Assembly: GCA_026987255.1 (NCBI GenBank)
Contig: JALSNA010000335.1
Span: 1-9,202 of the forward strand
DNA length: 9,202 bases
Direction of reading: 5' to 3'
From: Hyphomicrobiales bacterium
GTDB taxonomy: Bacteria; Pseudomonadota; Alphaproteobacteria; Rhizobiales; Aestuariivirgaceae
Of this stretch, positions 1 through 8,728 are shown piece by piece (within the stretch, counting starts at the first letter, position 1; every line of letters begins with the position of its first letter). The position numbers and the translations under genes are program-made. Below the pieces are notes generated by a model. The model was not told the origin of the DNA. It was given only the letters and a program-made list of their open reading frames with translations, and did no database searches.

Positions 1-559
1 CGGGCAGGCGCGCATCCGCCATGCGCGGCAGCGCCGTCAGCGGCGGCTCATGCAGCAAGGCGGCCAGACGCAGGGCGGCGATGAGCAAAAACAGCGCCGA
101 GGCCAGGGCGAAGGCCGCCAGAGCCGCCGCCTGTGGCGCGGCCCAGCCCGCGGCCGCAATTGCTGCGGCGAGCAGGCCGAGGACCAGGGCCTGAGGAGGG
201 CTGAAGCGTTCACGGGCCGAAAGGTGCGGCATGGCATCATGCAAACCGCTGCTGGCCTGGCTGGCCAGAGCATCGGCGCAGACGGCCTGCAGCGCGGCGG
301 TGAAGGCGCGCGGCGGGATGCGCCACATGACCTGCCAGCCGCACTGGATGGCCATGCGCATGGCCATGGTATCGGCAACGGCACACAGAACCATGCCGCC
401 CTGGCTGGCCACCGGCACCATGCGCAAGCGCATGATGGCCCGCAGGGCGGGCGGGCCGAGGCGCGCCAGGGCGGCTTTCAATCCATCCCCGGACAAGGCC
501 GGCAGGGTCTTGAATTCGGCACGGGCGGCGGGGCCGCCGGGCACAAACGCAATGGACAT
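1..559 (-). CDS. N-terminal part of a probable membrane glycosyltransferase (family 2), cut by the window edge
   Basis: The minus strand reads open from an ATG at 559-557 to the left edge, giving 186 complete codons with no stop. The first 110 or so residues are soluble. The part around residues 38-105 (Leu-Arg-Met-Val-Pro-Val, then Gly-Trp-Gln-Val) vaguely resembles the GspE N-terminal-like domain that precedes some bacterial glycosyltransferases. Two hydrophobic segments follow, about residues 123-139 and 144-168, forming a membrane hairpin. The fragment ends in a Pro-rich stretch just where such enzymes begin their GT-A domain (typically Leu-Pro-x-Tyr-Thr-Val). The catalytic domain itself lies outside the window, so the activity is inferred from architecture only. 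An AGGT sits about 5 bases before the ATG as a modest ribosome site. The gene is divergent from the solute-binding protein gene. Other membrane proteins with a soluble N-terminus cannot be excluded. Confidence 0.5.
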   Translation of the reverse strand, partial: MSIAFVPGGPAARAEFKTLPALSGDGLKAALARLGPPALRAIMRLRMVPVASQGGMVLCAVADTMAMRMAIQCGWQVMWRIPPRAFTAALQAVCADALASQASSGLHDAMPHLSARERFSPPQALVLGLLAAAIAAAGWAAPQAAALAAFALASALFLLIAALRLAALLHEPPLTALPRMADARLP

Positions 560-652
560 GGCTACCTGAAACTCCCCAAGCGGCTTGCTCCGCGCTGGCC
601 TGTCAGAGTATGAAGGGATTGCGGAGACAGCCTGAGGGCTATTGCAAGGCCA

Positions 653-669
653 TGCACGCGAACCGTGCA
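653..669. repeat. Inverted repeat in the divergent spacer (possible operator)
   Basis: TGCACG at 653-658 and CGTGCA at 664-669 are perfect 6-base arms around a 5-base loop. CCA before and TGG after extend the pairing if one A is bulged. The site lies in the 152-base spacer between the leftward membrane protein gene and the rightward solute-binding protein gene, about 43 bases before the latter. It could be a regulator site or a leader hairpin. A match this short could also be chance. No convincing sigma-70 promoter could be picked out in this spacer by eye. Confidence 0.3.
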
Positions 670-711
670 ATGGATGAATGACCATAGGGCACAGGAGTTT
701 CGGGGAATTTC

Positions 712-1650
712 ATGCGCGCTTTGCAATCTAGGATGAGTCGGGCGGTGGAAAAAATCTCTCAACGCTTGATTCTTTCTTGCCGCTCCATTCATGCGTGCAA
801 ATCTTTCCCGGTCCGTCTTCTTGGCCTTGTCTGCGTGGCGGGGCTGTTTTCAGGCGCGTTGAGCGGCATGAGCGCCGCCCAGCCGCCGCTGTTCCGTCAC
901 GTGGACGCGGCGCTGGCGGGGGTGACGATCAAGCCGGTCAAGACATTGCGCTTTCTGGTCAGCGATGACTTTCCGCCCTTTGCCTACCGCAATGCGGCCG
1001 GTGCGCTGAGCGGCTATTCCATCGCCGTGGCGCAGGCCATCTGCGCGGAGGCGCGCATCCGCTGCACTTTCGTGATCCGCCCCTGGGAGCAGTTGCGCAG
1101 CGCCCTTCTGGCGGGCCGGGGAGACGTCATCGCGGGGGGCATGCGCATGGATTCCGCGGCCTTTGCGAAAATGGACTTCACCCGGCCCTATCTGAAAGCC
1201 ATGGGGCGTTTCGCGGCCCGCAAGCCCTCGCCGCTCAGCGCCACGGACGCCGGGGCGCTGGCGGGCAGGCGCATCGGCGTCATCAAGGGCTCCATTCATG
1301 CCAGATGGATTCGCGCCCATTATACCCGCTCGCGCATCCAGCCCTATGACACCCTGGCAAAGGCGCGCGAGGCGCTGCGCACGGCGCGCATCGATGCCTT
1401 TTTCGATGACTGGCTGCGCATGGCCTATTGGGTCTCCGGGCGGGCCTCGCGGGATTGCTGCCAGCTGCTGCCCGGCTGGTTCGTGGAGCGCGATTTTGCC
1501 TGGAACGATCTGGCCATGGCGGTCAGGCGCGGCAACGACAATCTGCGCCAGCTGCTGGATCAGAAAATGGATGCCCTGCAGGCAGACGGGCGGCTGGCGG
1601 CGCTGGCGGCGCGGTTCTTGCCCTTCGGCGCGGCGGAGGCGAAAAGATGA
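712..1650 (+). CDS. Periplasmic solute-binding protein, family 3 (PBPb / SBP_bac_3 type)
   Basis: The product is 312 aa. Residues 32-56 form a hydrophobic export signal with a likely cleavage after Ser-Ala-Ala (54-56), preceded by an unusually long basic N-region. The mature part follows the family-3 pattern: a Phe-Pro-Pro-Phe-Ala-Tyr strand (87-92), Gly-Tyr-Ser-Ile-Ala-Val (101-106), Gly-Asp-Val-Ile-Ala-Gly (137-142), Asp-Phe-Thr-Arg-Pro-Tyr (155-160), the lobe-2 entry Gly-Arg-Arg-Ile-Gly-Val (185-190) and the C-terminal helix of such proteins (about 278-304). Members bind amino acids or other small polar ligands in the periplasm for ABC importers or for sensing. No permease or ATPase gene is adjacent. 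The Arg that contacts the ligand carboxylate in HisJ-like proteins aligns with Ala150, so a standard amino-acid ligand is doubtful. The start at 712 is chosen because GGGGA (702-706) and AGGAG (693-697) lie upstream; a second ATG at 733 has poorer spacing. The stop overlaps the next gene. Confidence 0.85.
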   Translation: MRALQSRMSRAVEKISQRLILSCRSIHACKSFPVRLLGLVCVAGLFSGALSGMSAAQPPLFRHVDAALAGVTIKPVKTLRFLVSDDFPPFAYRNAAGALSGYSIAVAQAICAEARIRCTFVIRPWEQLRSALLAGRGDVIAGGMRMDSAAFAKMDFTRPYLKAMGRFAARKPSPLSATDAGALAGRRIGVIKGSIHARWIRAHYTRSRIQPYDTLAKAREALRTARIDAFFDDWLRMAYWVSGRASRDCCQLLPGWFVERDFAWNDLAMAVRRGNDNLRQLLDQKMDALQADGRLAALAARFLPFGAAEAKR

Positions 1651-2297
1651 CCTCCGGCTGGCTCATCGACGGAGAGCAAAAGGCCCGTCCCCTGCTGATC
1701 CTGGCGCACGGGGCCGGGGCGGGGATGGACACGCCCTTCATGACCTTCATGGCCCGCGCCATTGCCGCGGGCGGGGTGCGGGTGGCGCGCTTCGAATTCG
1801 GCTACATGCGCAAAAGGCGCGAAACCGGCAAGCGCACTCCACCGCCCAGGGCCGAAAGGCTGATGGGCGAATATGAAGCGCGCATCGCGCAATGGCGGGA
1901 GCAGGCGCCGGTGTTCATCGGCGGCAAGTCCATGGGCGGGCGCATCGCCTCCATGCTGGCCGATGGGCTGGGCGCGGATGGGCTGGTGGCCGGGCTGGTC
2001 TGCCTGGGCTATCCCTTCCATCCGCCCGGACGGCCGCAAAAGACCCGCACCGCGCACCTTGAAACCCTGCGCACCGCGGCCCTCATCTGCCAGGGCGAGC
2101 GCGACCCCTTCGGCAGCCGTCAGGATGTTTCGGGCTATGCCCTGCCGCCCGCCATCACCCTGCACTGGGCGGCCGATGGCAACCACGACCTGAAGCCAAG
2201 GGTGAAAAGCGGCCACACCTGGGAAGGCAACATGTTAGCGGCGGCCAGGGCCGTGGTCGATTTCATACATGCCAAGGCCAATGAAGAAATTTCCTAG
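1647..2297 (+). CDS. Alpha/beta hydrolase of the KANL3/TEX30-like (dienelactone hydrolase-related) family
   Basis: This is a 216-aa cytoplasmic protein with a complete-looking alpha/beta hydrolase core. An oxyanion-side His-Gly-Ala-Gly-Ala-Gly is at 21-26, the nucleophile elbow Gly-Lys-Ser-Met-Gly-Gly puts Ser95 in place, Asp153 lies in Gly-Glu-Arg-Asp-Pro-Phe, and His180 lies in Asp-Gly-Asn-His-Asp-Leu. The Lys-Ser-Met-Gly-Gly-Arg elbow and the small size with almost no cap domain are typical of the bacterial relatives of human TEX30 and KANL3. Their substrates are largely unknown, so only hydrolase or esterase-like chemistry can be predicted. No signal peptide is seen. The ATG at 1647 overlaps the TGA of the solute-binding gene as ATGA, which implies translational coupling and one transcript. 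The sequence turns AT-rich exactly in the last few codons (Asn-Glu-Glu-Ile-Ser), so the original 3' end may have been altered by the neighbouring insertion. Confidence 0.85.
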   Translation: MTSGWLIDGEQKARPLLILAHGAGAGMDTPFMTFMARAIAAGGVRVARFEFGYMRKRRETGKRTPPPRAERLMGEYEARIAQWREQAPVFIGGKSMGGRIASMLADGLGADGLVAGLVCLGYPFHPPGRPQKTRTAHLETLRTAALICQGERDPFGSRQDVSGYALPPAITLHWAADGNHDLKPRVKSGHTWEGNMLAAARAVVDFIHAKANEEIS

Positions 2298-2424
2298 AAA
2301 AACTTATATGCATTACTTAAATAATCATACCACATTGATTCAAATGGCTTATATATAAATATATATTATAACTTTTCTATTGATATTTAATGTATAGTTC
2401 GTTTTGATATAATAATATTATAAA

Positions 2425-2453
2425 TTGACATTAATGTCTAAATTTGATATATT
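2425..2453 (+). promoter_or_regulatory. Near-consensus sigma-70 promoter of the DUF2971 gene
   Basis: A perfect -35 hexamer TTGACA (2425-2430) is followed after exactly 17 bases by TATATT (2448-2453), a 5-of-6 match to the -10 consensus. Transcription would begin near 2460, leaving a leader of about 28 bases before the ATG at 2488. A perfect TATAAT also occurs at 2408-2413, but without a well-spaced -35, and is probably a chance match in AT-rich DNA. Confidence 0.7.
2427..2438. repeat. 12-base perfect palindrome overlapping the -35 box
   Basis: GACATTAATGTC is its own reverse complement. It covers the last four bases of the -35 hexamer and the first eight of the promoter spacer. A dimeric repressor bound here would block RNA polymerase. 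Because the region is AT-rich, a palindrome of this length can also arise by chance. Confidence 0.35.
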
Positions 2454-2487
2454 TCCTTAGTTCAATTTCTCGGGAGGGCAAGGTGCT

Positions 2488-3108
2488 ATGCATAATCATA
2501 TAAATAAATATATTGATATTAAATATTTTTTAGATATTATTAAATATAGGAGAATAACTCTTACAAACATTGACAATTGGGATGATAAAAACGATGTGTA
2601 TTCTATAAAGAAATATATTATTGCGAAAAAAGCGAAAACTGCATTAGCCTCATGCTTTACTCAAAAATCTGACAAATACCATTTCTGGAAAACGTATACC
2701 AATTGTGATCAAGGAGTCAGAATAACGTTTAACAAATCTCGTATTTTAGACAATTTGAATAATATCTCTGATATACATTATTCAGATGTTAAGTATTGTA
2801 TAATAAAGAACTTAAAAAATGTATCAGAAGATGACCTGCCTTTTTTAAAAAGGAGGCATTATAGTGATGAAAAAGAATTCAGAATAATAAAATTATTTCA
2901 TGATGATGTTGTTGCTAATTTATTTTATATAAATATTGATATTGATGCAATAGAAGAGATTGTATTCAATCCTTGGATCAATGATATCATGTACGATGAA
3001 TTTAAGAGTATTATAAAATACAAGTATGGATTAAATCGTGTTGAAATATTAAAAACAGGAATTATTGACTTCAAATATTGGAAGAATGCCATAGATAATA
3101 TAAGATAA
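2488..3108 (+). CDS. DUF2971-family protein, horizontally acquired
   Basis: The product is 206 aa, soluble, and rich in Ile, Lys, Asn and Asp. It follows the layout I know from DUF2971 proteins. An N-terminal strand-helix unit ends in Asp-Asn-Trp-Asp-Asp-Lys-Asn-Asp (29-36), where relatives have Asn-Asp-Pro-Phe-Glu. Then come Ala-Ser-Cys-Phe (54-57), Phe-Trp-Lys-Thr-Tyr (66-70), Gly-Val-Arg-Ile-Thr-Phe (76-81), a Pro-Phe-Leu-Lys-Arg (118-122) segment running into Asp-Glu-Lys-Glu-Phe-Arg (127-132), and Ile-Glu-Glu-Ile-Val-Phe-Asn-Pro (155-162). Its biochemical function is not known to me. The start has a GGGAGGG at 2472-2478, nine bases upstream, and its own promoter. Codon use is alien: about 15 ATA codons, and 7 of 9 Arg codons are AGA or AGG. 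It is convergent with the deacetylase gene. No partner gene lies on the island. I see no frameshift or truncation, although it is at the short end for the family. Confidence 0.72.
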   Translation: MHNHINKYIDIKYFLDIIKYRRITLTNIDNWDDKNDVYSIKKYIIAKKAKTALASCFTQKSDKYHFWKTYTNCDQGVRITFNKSRILDNLNNISDIHYSDVKYCIIKNLKNVSEDDLPFLKRRHYSDEKEFRIIKLFHDDVVANLFYINIDIDAIEEIVFNPWINDIMYDEFKSIIKYKYGLNRVEILKTGIIDFKYWKNAIDNIR

Positions 3109-3162
3109 CATTATACTCATTCAGGCAGTTATTTGCTACGCTTAAGTGGGCGACCAAGAGCT

Positions 3163-4326
3163 TCAGGCGGCGGCGAAAGCGGCCAGCTTGCGCAGGTAGG
3201 CGTCGCAGGCGTCGAGCTGGGCGATGTCCACGTATTCATCGGGGCGGTGGGCCTGTTCTATGCTGCCCGGGCCGCAGATGACGGCGGCCATTCCGGCGCG
3301 CTGGAAGAGCCCCGCCTCGGTGCCATAGGAGACGCGCAGGCAGCCGTTGGCGCCGGCGAAACGCATGGCCAGGCGGGCGGCGGGCGAATCTTCCTCGTGC
3401 GCCAGGCCGGGCACGGCGTTGACCACCTCGGTGGTGATCCCGGCCTGAGGGGCCACCTTTTTCATCTCCGGCTCCAGTTTCTGGCGCGCAAAGCGGCGCA
3501 CTTTCTGCACGATGACGCCGAATTCGGCATCGGGCATGAGGCGGGTTTCCCAGTCGATGGCGCAATCTTGCGGAATGATGTTCTTGGCCGTGCCGCCGGA
3601 GACCAGGCCTATGTTGACCGTCGTGTAGGGCGGCACGAAGCCCGAATCGGGATCGGCCCTGTCCCGCTCATCGGCGGCGATGCGGTTGATTTCGGCAATG
3701 ATCTCCCCGGCGGCCATGATGGCGTTGACCCCCAGATGGGTGCAGCTGGAATGGGCCGGATGGCCGCGCACTTCGGTGCGCATGACCTCGATGCCCTTGT
3801 GGGCGGTGACCACGTTCATGCTGGTGGGCTCGCCGACGAAGACCGCCTCCACCGGCGGGACGTTCTCCTTCAGCCAGGAAATCATCGGCCGCACCCCGGT
3901 GCAGCCCACCTCCTCGTCACAGGAGAAGGCCAGGATCACGGGCCGTTTCAGATCCATTTCCGCAAGCTGGGGCACCAGCGCCAGGGCACTGGCCAGATAG
4001 CCCTTCATGTCGCAGGTTCCGCGGCCATAGGCGCGTCCTTGCCGCGCCTCCAGGCGCAGGGCGAAGGGATCGGATGTCCACTCCTGGCCATCGACGGGCA
4101 CCACGTCGGTGTGGCCGGAAATCACCAGCCCGCCCTCCACCCTGGGGCCGATGACGGCCACCAGGTTGGCCTTTTCGGGGCCGAAGTCCACACGCACCGA
4201 ATCGATGCCGAACCCGGCCAGCCAGTCCTGCATGAAGGCGATCATGTCCAGATTGGAATTGCGGCTGGTGGTGTCGAAGGCGACCAGCCTTTGCAACATT
4301 TCCAGCGTCGTCATGGTTTTGGGCAT
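3163..4326 (-). CDS. argE: Acetylornithine deacetylase (M20 metallopeptidase family)
   Basis: The 387-aa cytoplasmic enzyme is predicted to cleave N-acetylornithine to ornithine and acetate in arginine synthesis. The metal site is complete by comparison with M20 enzymes: His72 and Asp74 in Gly-His-Thr-Asp-Val-Val-Pro, bridging Asp106 in Thr-Cys-Asp-Met-Lys-Gly, general base Glu138 and metal ligand Glu139 in Cys-Asp-Glu-Glu-Val-Gly, Glu166 in Gly-Glu-Pro-Thr, and His360 in Gln-Ala-His-Arg-Pro-Asp-Glu-Tyr. The Gly-His-Pro-Ala-His-Ser-Ser motif (188-194) begins the dimerisation domain and is characteristic of ArgE-type members. The start at 4326 has AAGGTG (plus-strand 4332-4337) at good spacing; a second Met at codon 5 is less likely. 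Many alphaproteobacteria also have ArgJ, so this enzyme could serve another acyl-amino acid, and the name rests on motif similarity. It is divergent from apt. Confidence 0.85.
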   Translation of the reverse strand: MPKTMTTLEMLQRLVAFDTTSRNSNLDMIAFMQDWLAGFGIDSVRVDFGPEKANLVAVIGPRVEGGLVISGHTDVVPVDGQEWTSDPFALRLEARQGRAYGRGTCDMKGYLASALALVPQLAEMDLKRPVILAFSCDEEVGCTGVRPMISWLKENVPPVEAVFVGEPTSMNVVTAHKGIEVMRTEVRGHPAHSSCTHLGVNAIMAAGEIIAEINRIAADERDRADPDSGFVPPYTTVNIGLVSGGTAKNIIPQDCAIDWETRLMPDAEFGVIVQKVRRFARQKLEPEMKKVAPQAGITTEVVNAVPGLAHEEDSPAARLAMRFAGANGCLRVSYGTEAGLFQRAGMAAVICGPGSIEQAHRPDEYVDIAQLDACDAYLRKLAAFAAA

Positions 4327-4346
4327 CTGGGCACCTTGTTTTTTTC

Positions 4347-4378
4347 CTCCGGCCGGGCTTTAACATCCCCGGACGGAG
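4347..4378. repeat. Imperfect inverted repeat in the argE-apt divergent spacer
   Basis: The arms at 4347-4357 and 4368-4378 pair as CTCCG plus CCGGG against CCCGG plus CGGAG, with one internal G-A mismatch and a 10-base AT-richer loop. On the minus strand the second arm ends in CGGAG directly followed by a G and an A-run, about 20 bases before the argE start, so the hairpin would bury the upstream GGAGG there. On the plus strand no T-run follows, so it is not a terminator for either gene. It could be a leader structure of argE or an operator shared by both genes. No clear -35/-10 pair was found in the spacer. Confidence 0.4.
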
Positions 4379-4468
4379 CATCTCTGCCGGAGAGTGGAGA
4401 GAAATCCATACCACTGGCGGGGAATGAAATACACCCCAAAGGGCGCACAAGGAAAAGGTTTTCGCATC

Positions 4469-5017
4469 ATGATGAACCCGCGCAACGGTTTCGACATCAA
4501 GCAGTATATCCGCTCCATTCCCGATTATCCCAAGAAGGGGGTGATCTTTCGCGACGTGACCACGCTGATGGCCTCCGCCCATGGCCTGCGCGCCTGCGTG
4601 GACGAGCTGGTCTGGCCGTTCCTCGACGAGGACGTGGACTATGTCATCGGCATCGAGGCGCGCGGCTTCATCCTCGGCGGCGCGGTGGCGCACGAGCTGG
4701 GGCTGGGCTTCGTGCCCATCCGCAAGAAGGGCAAGCTGCCGTGGAAGGTCATCGGCAAGGACTATGAGCTGGAATATGGCGTCGATCGCATCGAGGTCCA
4801 TGCCGACGCCATCAAGGAGGGCGATCGCATCTTGCTGATCGACGATCTCATCGCCACCGGCGGCACGGCCGATGCGGCCATCGACCTGATCCGCGATTCG
4901 GGCGGCAAGCTGGTGGCGGCGGCCTTCGTCATCGATCTGCCCGACCTGGGCGGCTCGAAAAAATTGCGCGACAAGGGCGTGAAGGTCCATACCCTGGTGG
5001 AATACGAAGGCGACTGA
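4469..5017 (+). CDS. apt: Adenine phosphoribosyltransferase
   Basis: The 182-aa enzyme joins adenine and PRPP to give AMP and pyrophosphate in purine salvage in the cytoplasm. The PRPP loop is intact at residues 122-134 (Leu-Leu-Ile-Asp-Asp-Leu-Ile-Ala-Thr-Gly-Gly-Thr-Ala). The Ile-Glu-Ala-Arg-Gly-Phe base-side motif is at 62-67 and the flexible loop Arg-Lys-Lys-Gly-Lys-Leu-Pro-Trp at 85-92. The family opening Tyr-Ile-Arg-Ser-Ile-Pro-Asp-Tyr-Pro follows the start closely (13-21). Two ATG codons stand in tandem (4469 and 4472). I chose the first because AGG (4456-4458) is better spaced for it, giving a length close to the usual 170-180. In-frame ATGs at 4394 and 4424 would add an unconserved leader and are not supported. 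The gene is followed after 148 bases by carB on the same strand. Confidence 0.95.
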   Translation: MMNPRNGFDIKQYIRSIPDYPKKGVIFRDVTTLMASAHGLRACVDELVWPFLDEDVDYVIGIEARGFILGGAVAHELGLGFVPIRKKGKLPWKVIGKDYELEYGVDRIEVHADAIKEGDRILLIDDLIATGGTADAAIDLIRDSGGKLVAAAFVIDLPDLGGSKKLRDKGVKVHTLVEYEGD

Positions 5018-5019
5018 GC

Positions 5020-5074
5020 CTGCGGCCTGACGGCGATGGCACACGGCCCATTGCCGCAGCCTGCCCCAAGGGGC
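5020..5074. repeat. Two hairpin-forming repeats between apt and carB
   Basis: CTGCGGC (5020-5026) pairs perfectly with GCCGCAG (5053-5059), enclosing 26 bases in which ATGG and CCAT can also pair. Directly after it, GCCCC and GGGGC (5063-5067 and 5070-5074) flank AA. Six A residues follow the second hairpin on the plus strand, not T residues, so neither is a standard intrinsic terminator for apt. They may form a leader or intergenic RNA structure. A weak promoter candidate for carB follows at 5085-5112 (TTGCCA, 16 bases, TATTCA). Confidence 0.3.
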
Positions 5075-5165
5075 TAAAAAAGGCTTGCCATGGCGGCCCG
5101 GTGGTGTATTCACTCCGTCAATTTGCAAAAGGGCGCGCAAGGCGGGCGGCCGAAAAGAGAGCAAG

Positions 5166-8573
<3,408 letters not shown>

Positions 8574-8592
8574 CGCAAATATTGGCAGAACG

Positions 8593-8636
8593 CACCTCCT
8601 GCTGGCTGAAAGGCTCATGCGGGTGGGGTGTTTTTT
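8593..8636 (+). terminator. Probable intrinsic terminator after carB
   Basis: The arms at 8593-8602 (CACCTCCTGC) and 8619-8630 can form about ten base pairs with two G-T wobbles and two single-base bulges around a 16-base loop. Six T residues follow directly (8631-8636). It starts 20 bases after the carB stop. The stem is imperfect, so termination may be partial and some transcripts could continue into greA. Confidence 0.5.
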
Positions 8637-8673
8637 GCTGAATGACTCAACATGAGACATTACTCAGGGGGCA

Positions 8674-8698
8674 GGTCCGGAGCCCTGGGCGCCGGGCC
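8674..8698. repeat. Inverted repeat in the greA leader
   Basis: GGTCCGG (8674-8680) can pair with CCGGGCC (8692-8698) through seven pairs including one G-T, around a loop that itself contains GCCC-T-GGGC. It sits 30 bases before the greA start and would lie in the 5' leader if greA has its own promoter after the terminator. No T-run follows. Its function is unknown. Confidence 0.3.
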
Positions 8699-8728
8699 GC
8701 ACAGAATGGAAAGCAAGTCTGGACGATC

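Larger units (their letters stand above)
2283..3125. other. AT-rich foreign island holding a single cargo gene
   Basis: Base composition falls abruptly from GC-rich to strongly AT-rich near 2283 and climbs back between about 3125 and 3150. Both flanks are ordinary GC-rich genes. The first 190 bases (2298-2487) hold no gene, but do hold runs of A/T dinucleotides, a promoter and short palindromes. The rest is the DUF2971 gene. The short remainder to the deacetylase stop (3109-3162) holds no gene and no clear hairpin. Comparing the two junctions by eye gives no direct repeat longer than about 6 bases, and no integrase or transposase is inside. The edges are estimates. Confidence 0.8.

Noticed and set aside
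50..613. Plus-strand frame of 187 codons at the left end
   Set aside because: Its product is low-complexity and hydrophilic, while the opposite strand gives a protein with a plausible soluble head and membrane hairpin.
2351..2421. AT dinucleotide runs and the ATAATATTAT palindrome as an origin or repeat array
   Set aside because: There is no regular repeat unit and no replication gene nearby. Simple AT richness explains the pattern.
2300..3160. Attachment-site or target duplications flanking the AT-rich island
   Set aside because: By eye the two junctions share only short matches such as ACTTAA in inverted orientation, which is expected by chance in AT-rich DNA.
4394..4468. Upstream in-frame extension of apt
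   Set aside because: The extra 25 residues are not like any Apt N-terminus, and the conserved opening begins just after the ATG at 4469.
3133..4767. Plus-strand open frame of about 544 codons opposite argE and running into apt
   Set aside because: It is antisense to a complete M20 enzyme with all metal ligands and out of frame with apt, and its product is compositionally biased.
8642..8728. Upstream in-frame extension of greA
   Set aside because: The residues are unconserved, and the typical GreA start Met-Glu-Lys-Ile-Pro-Met-Thr begins at 8729.
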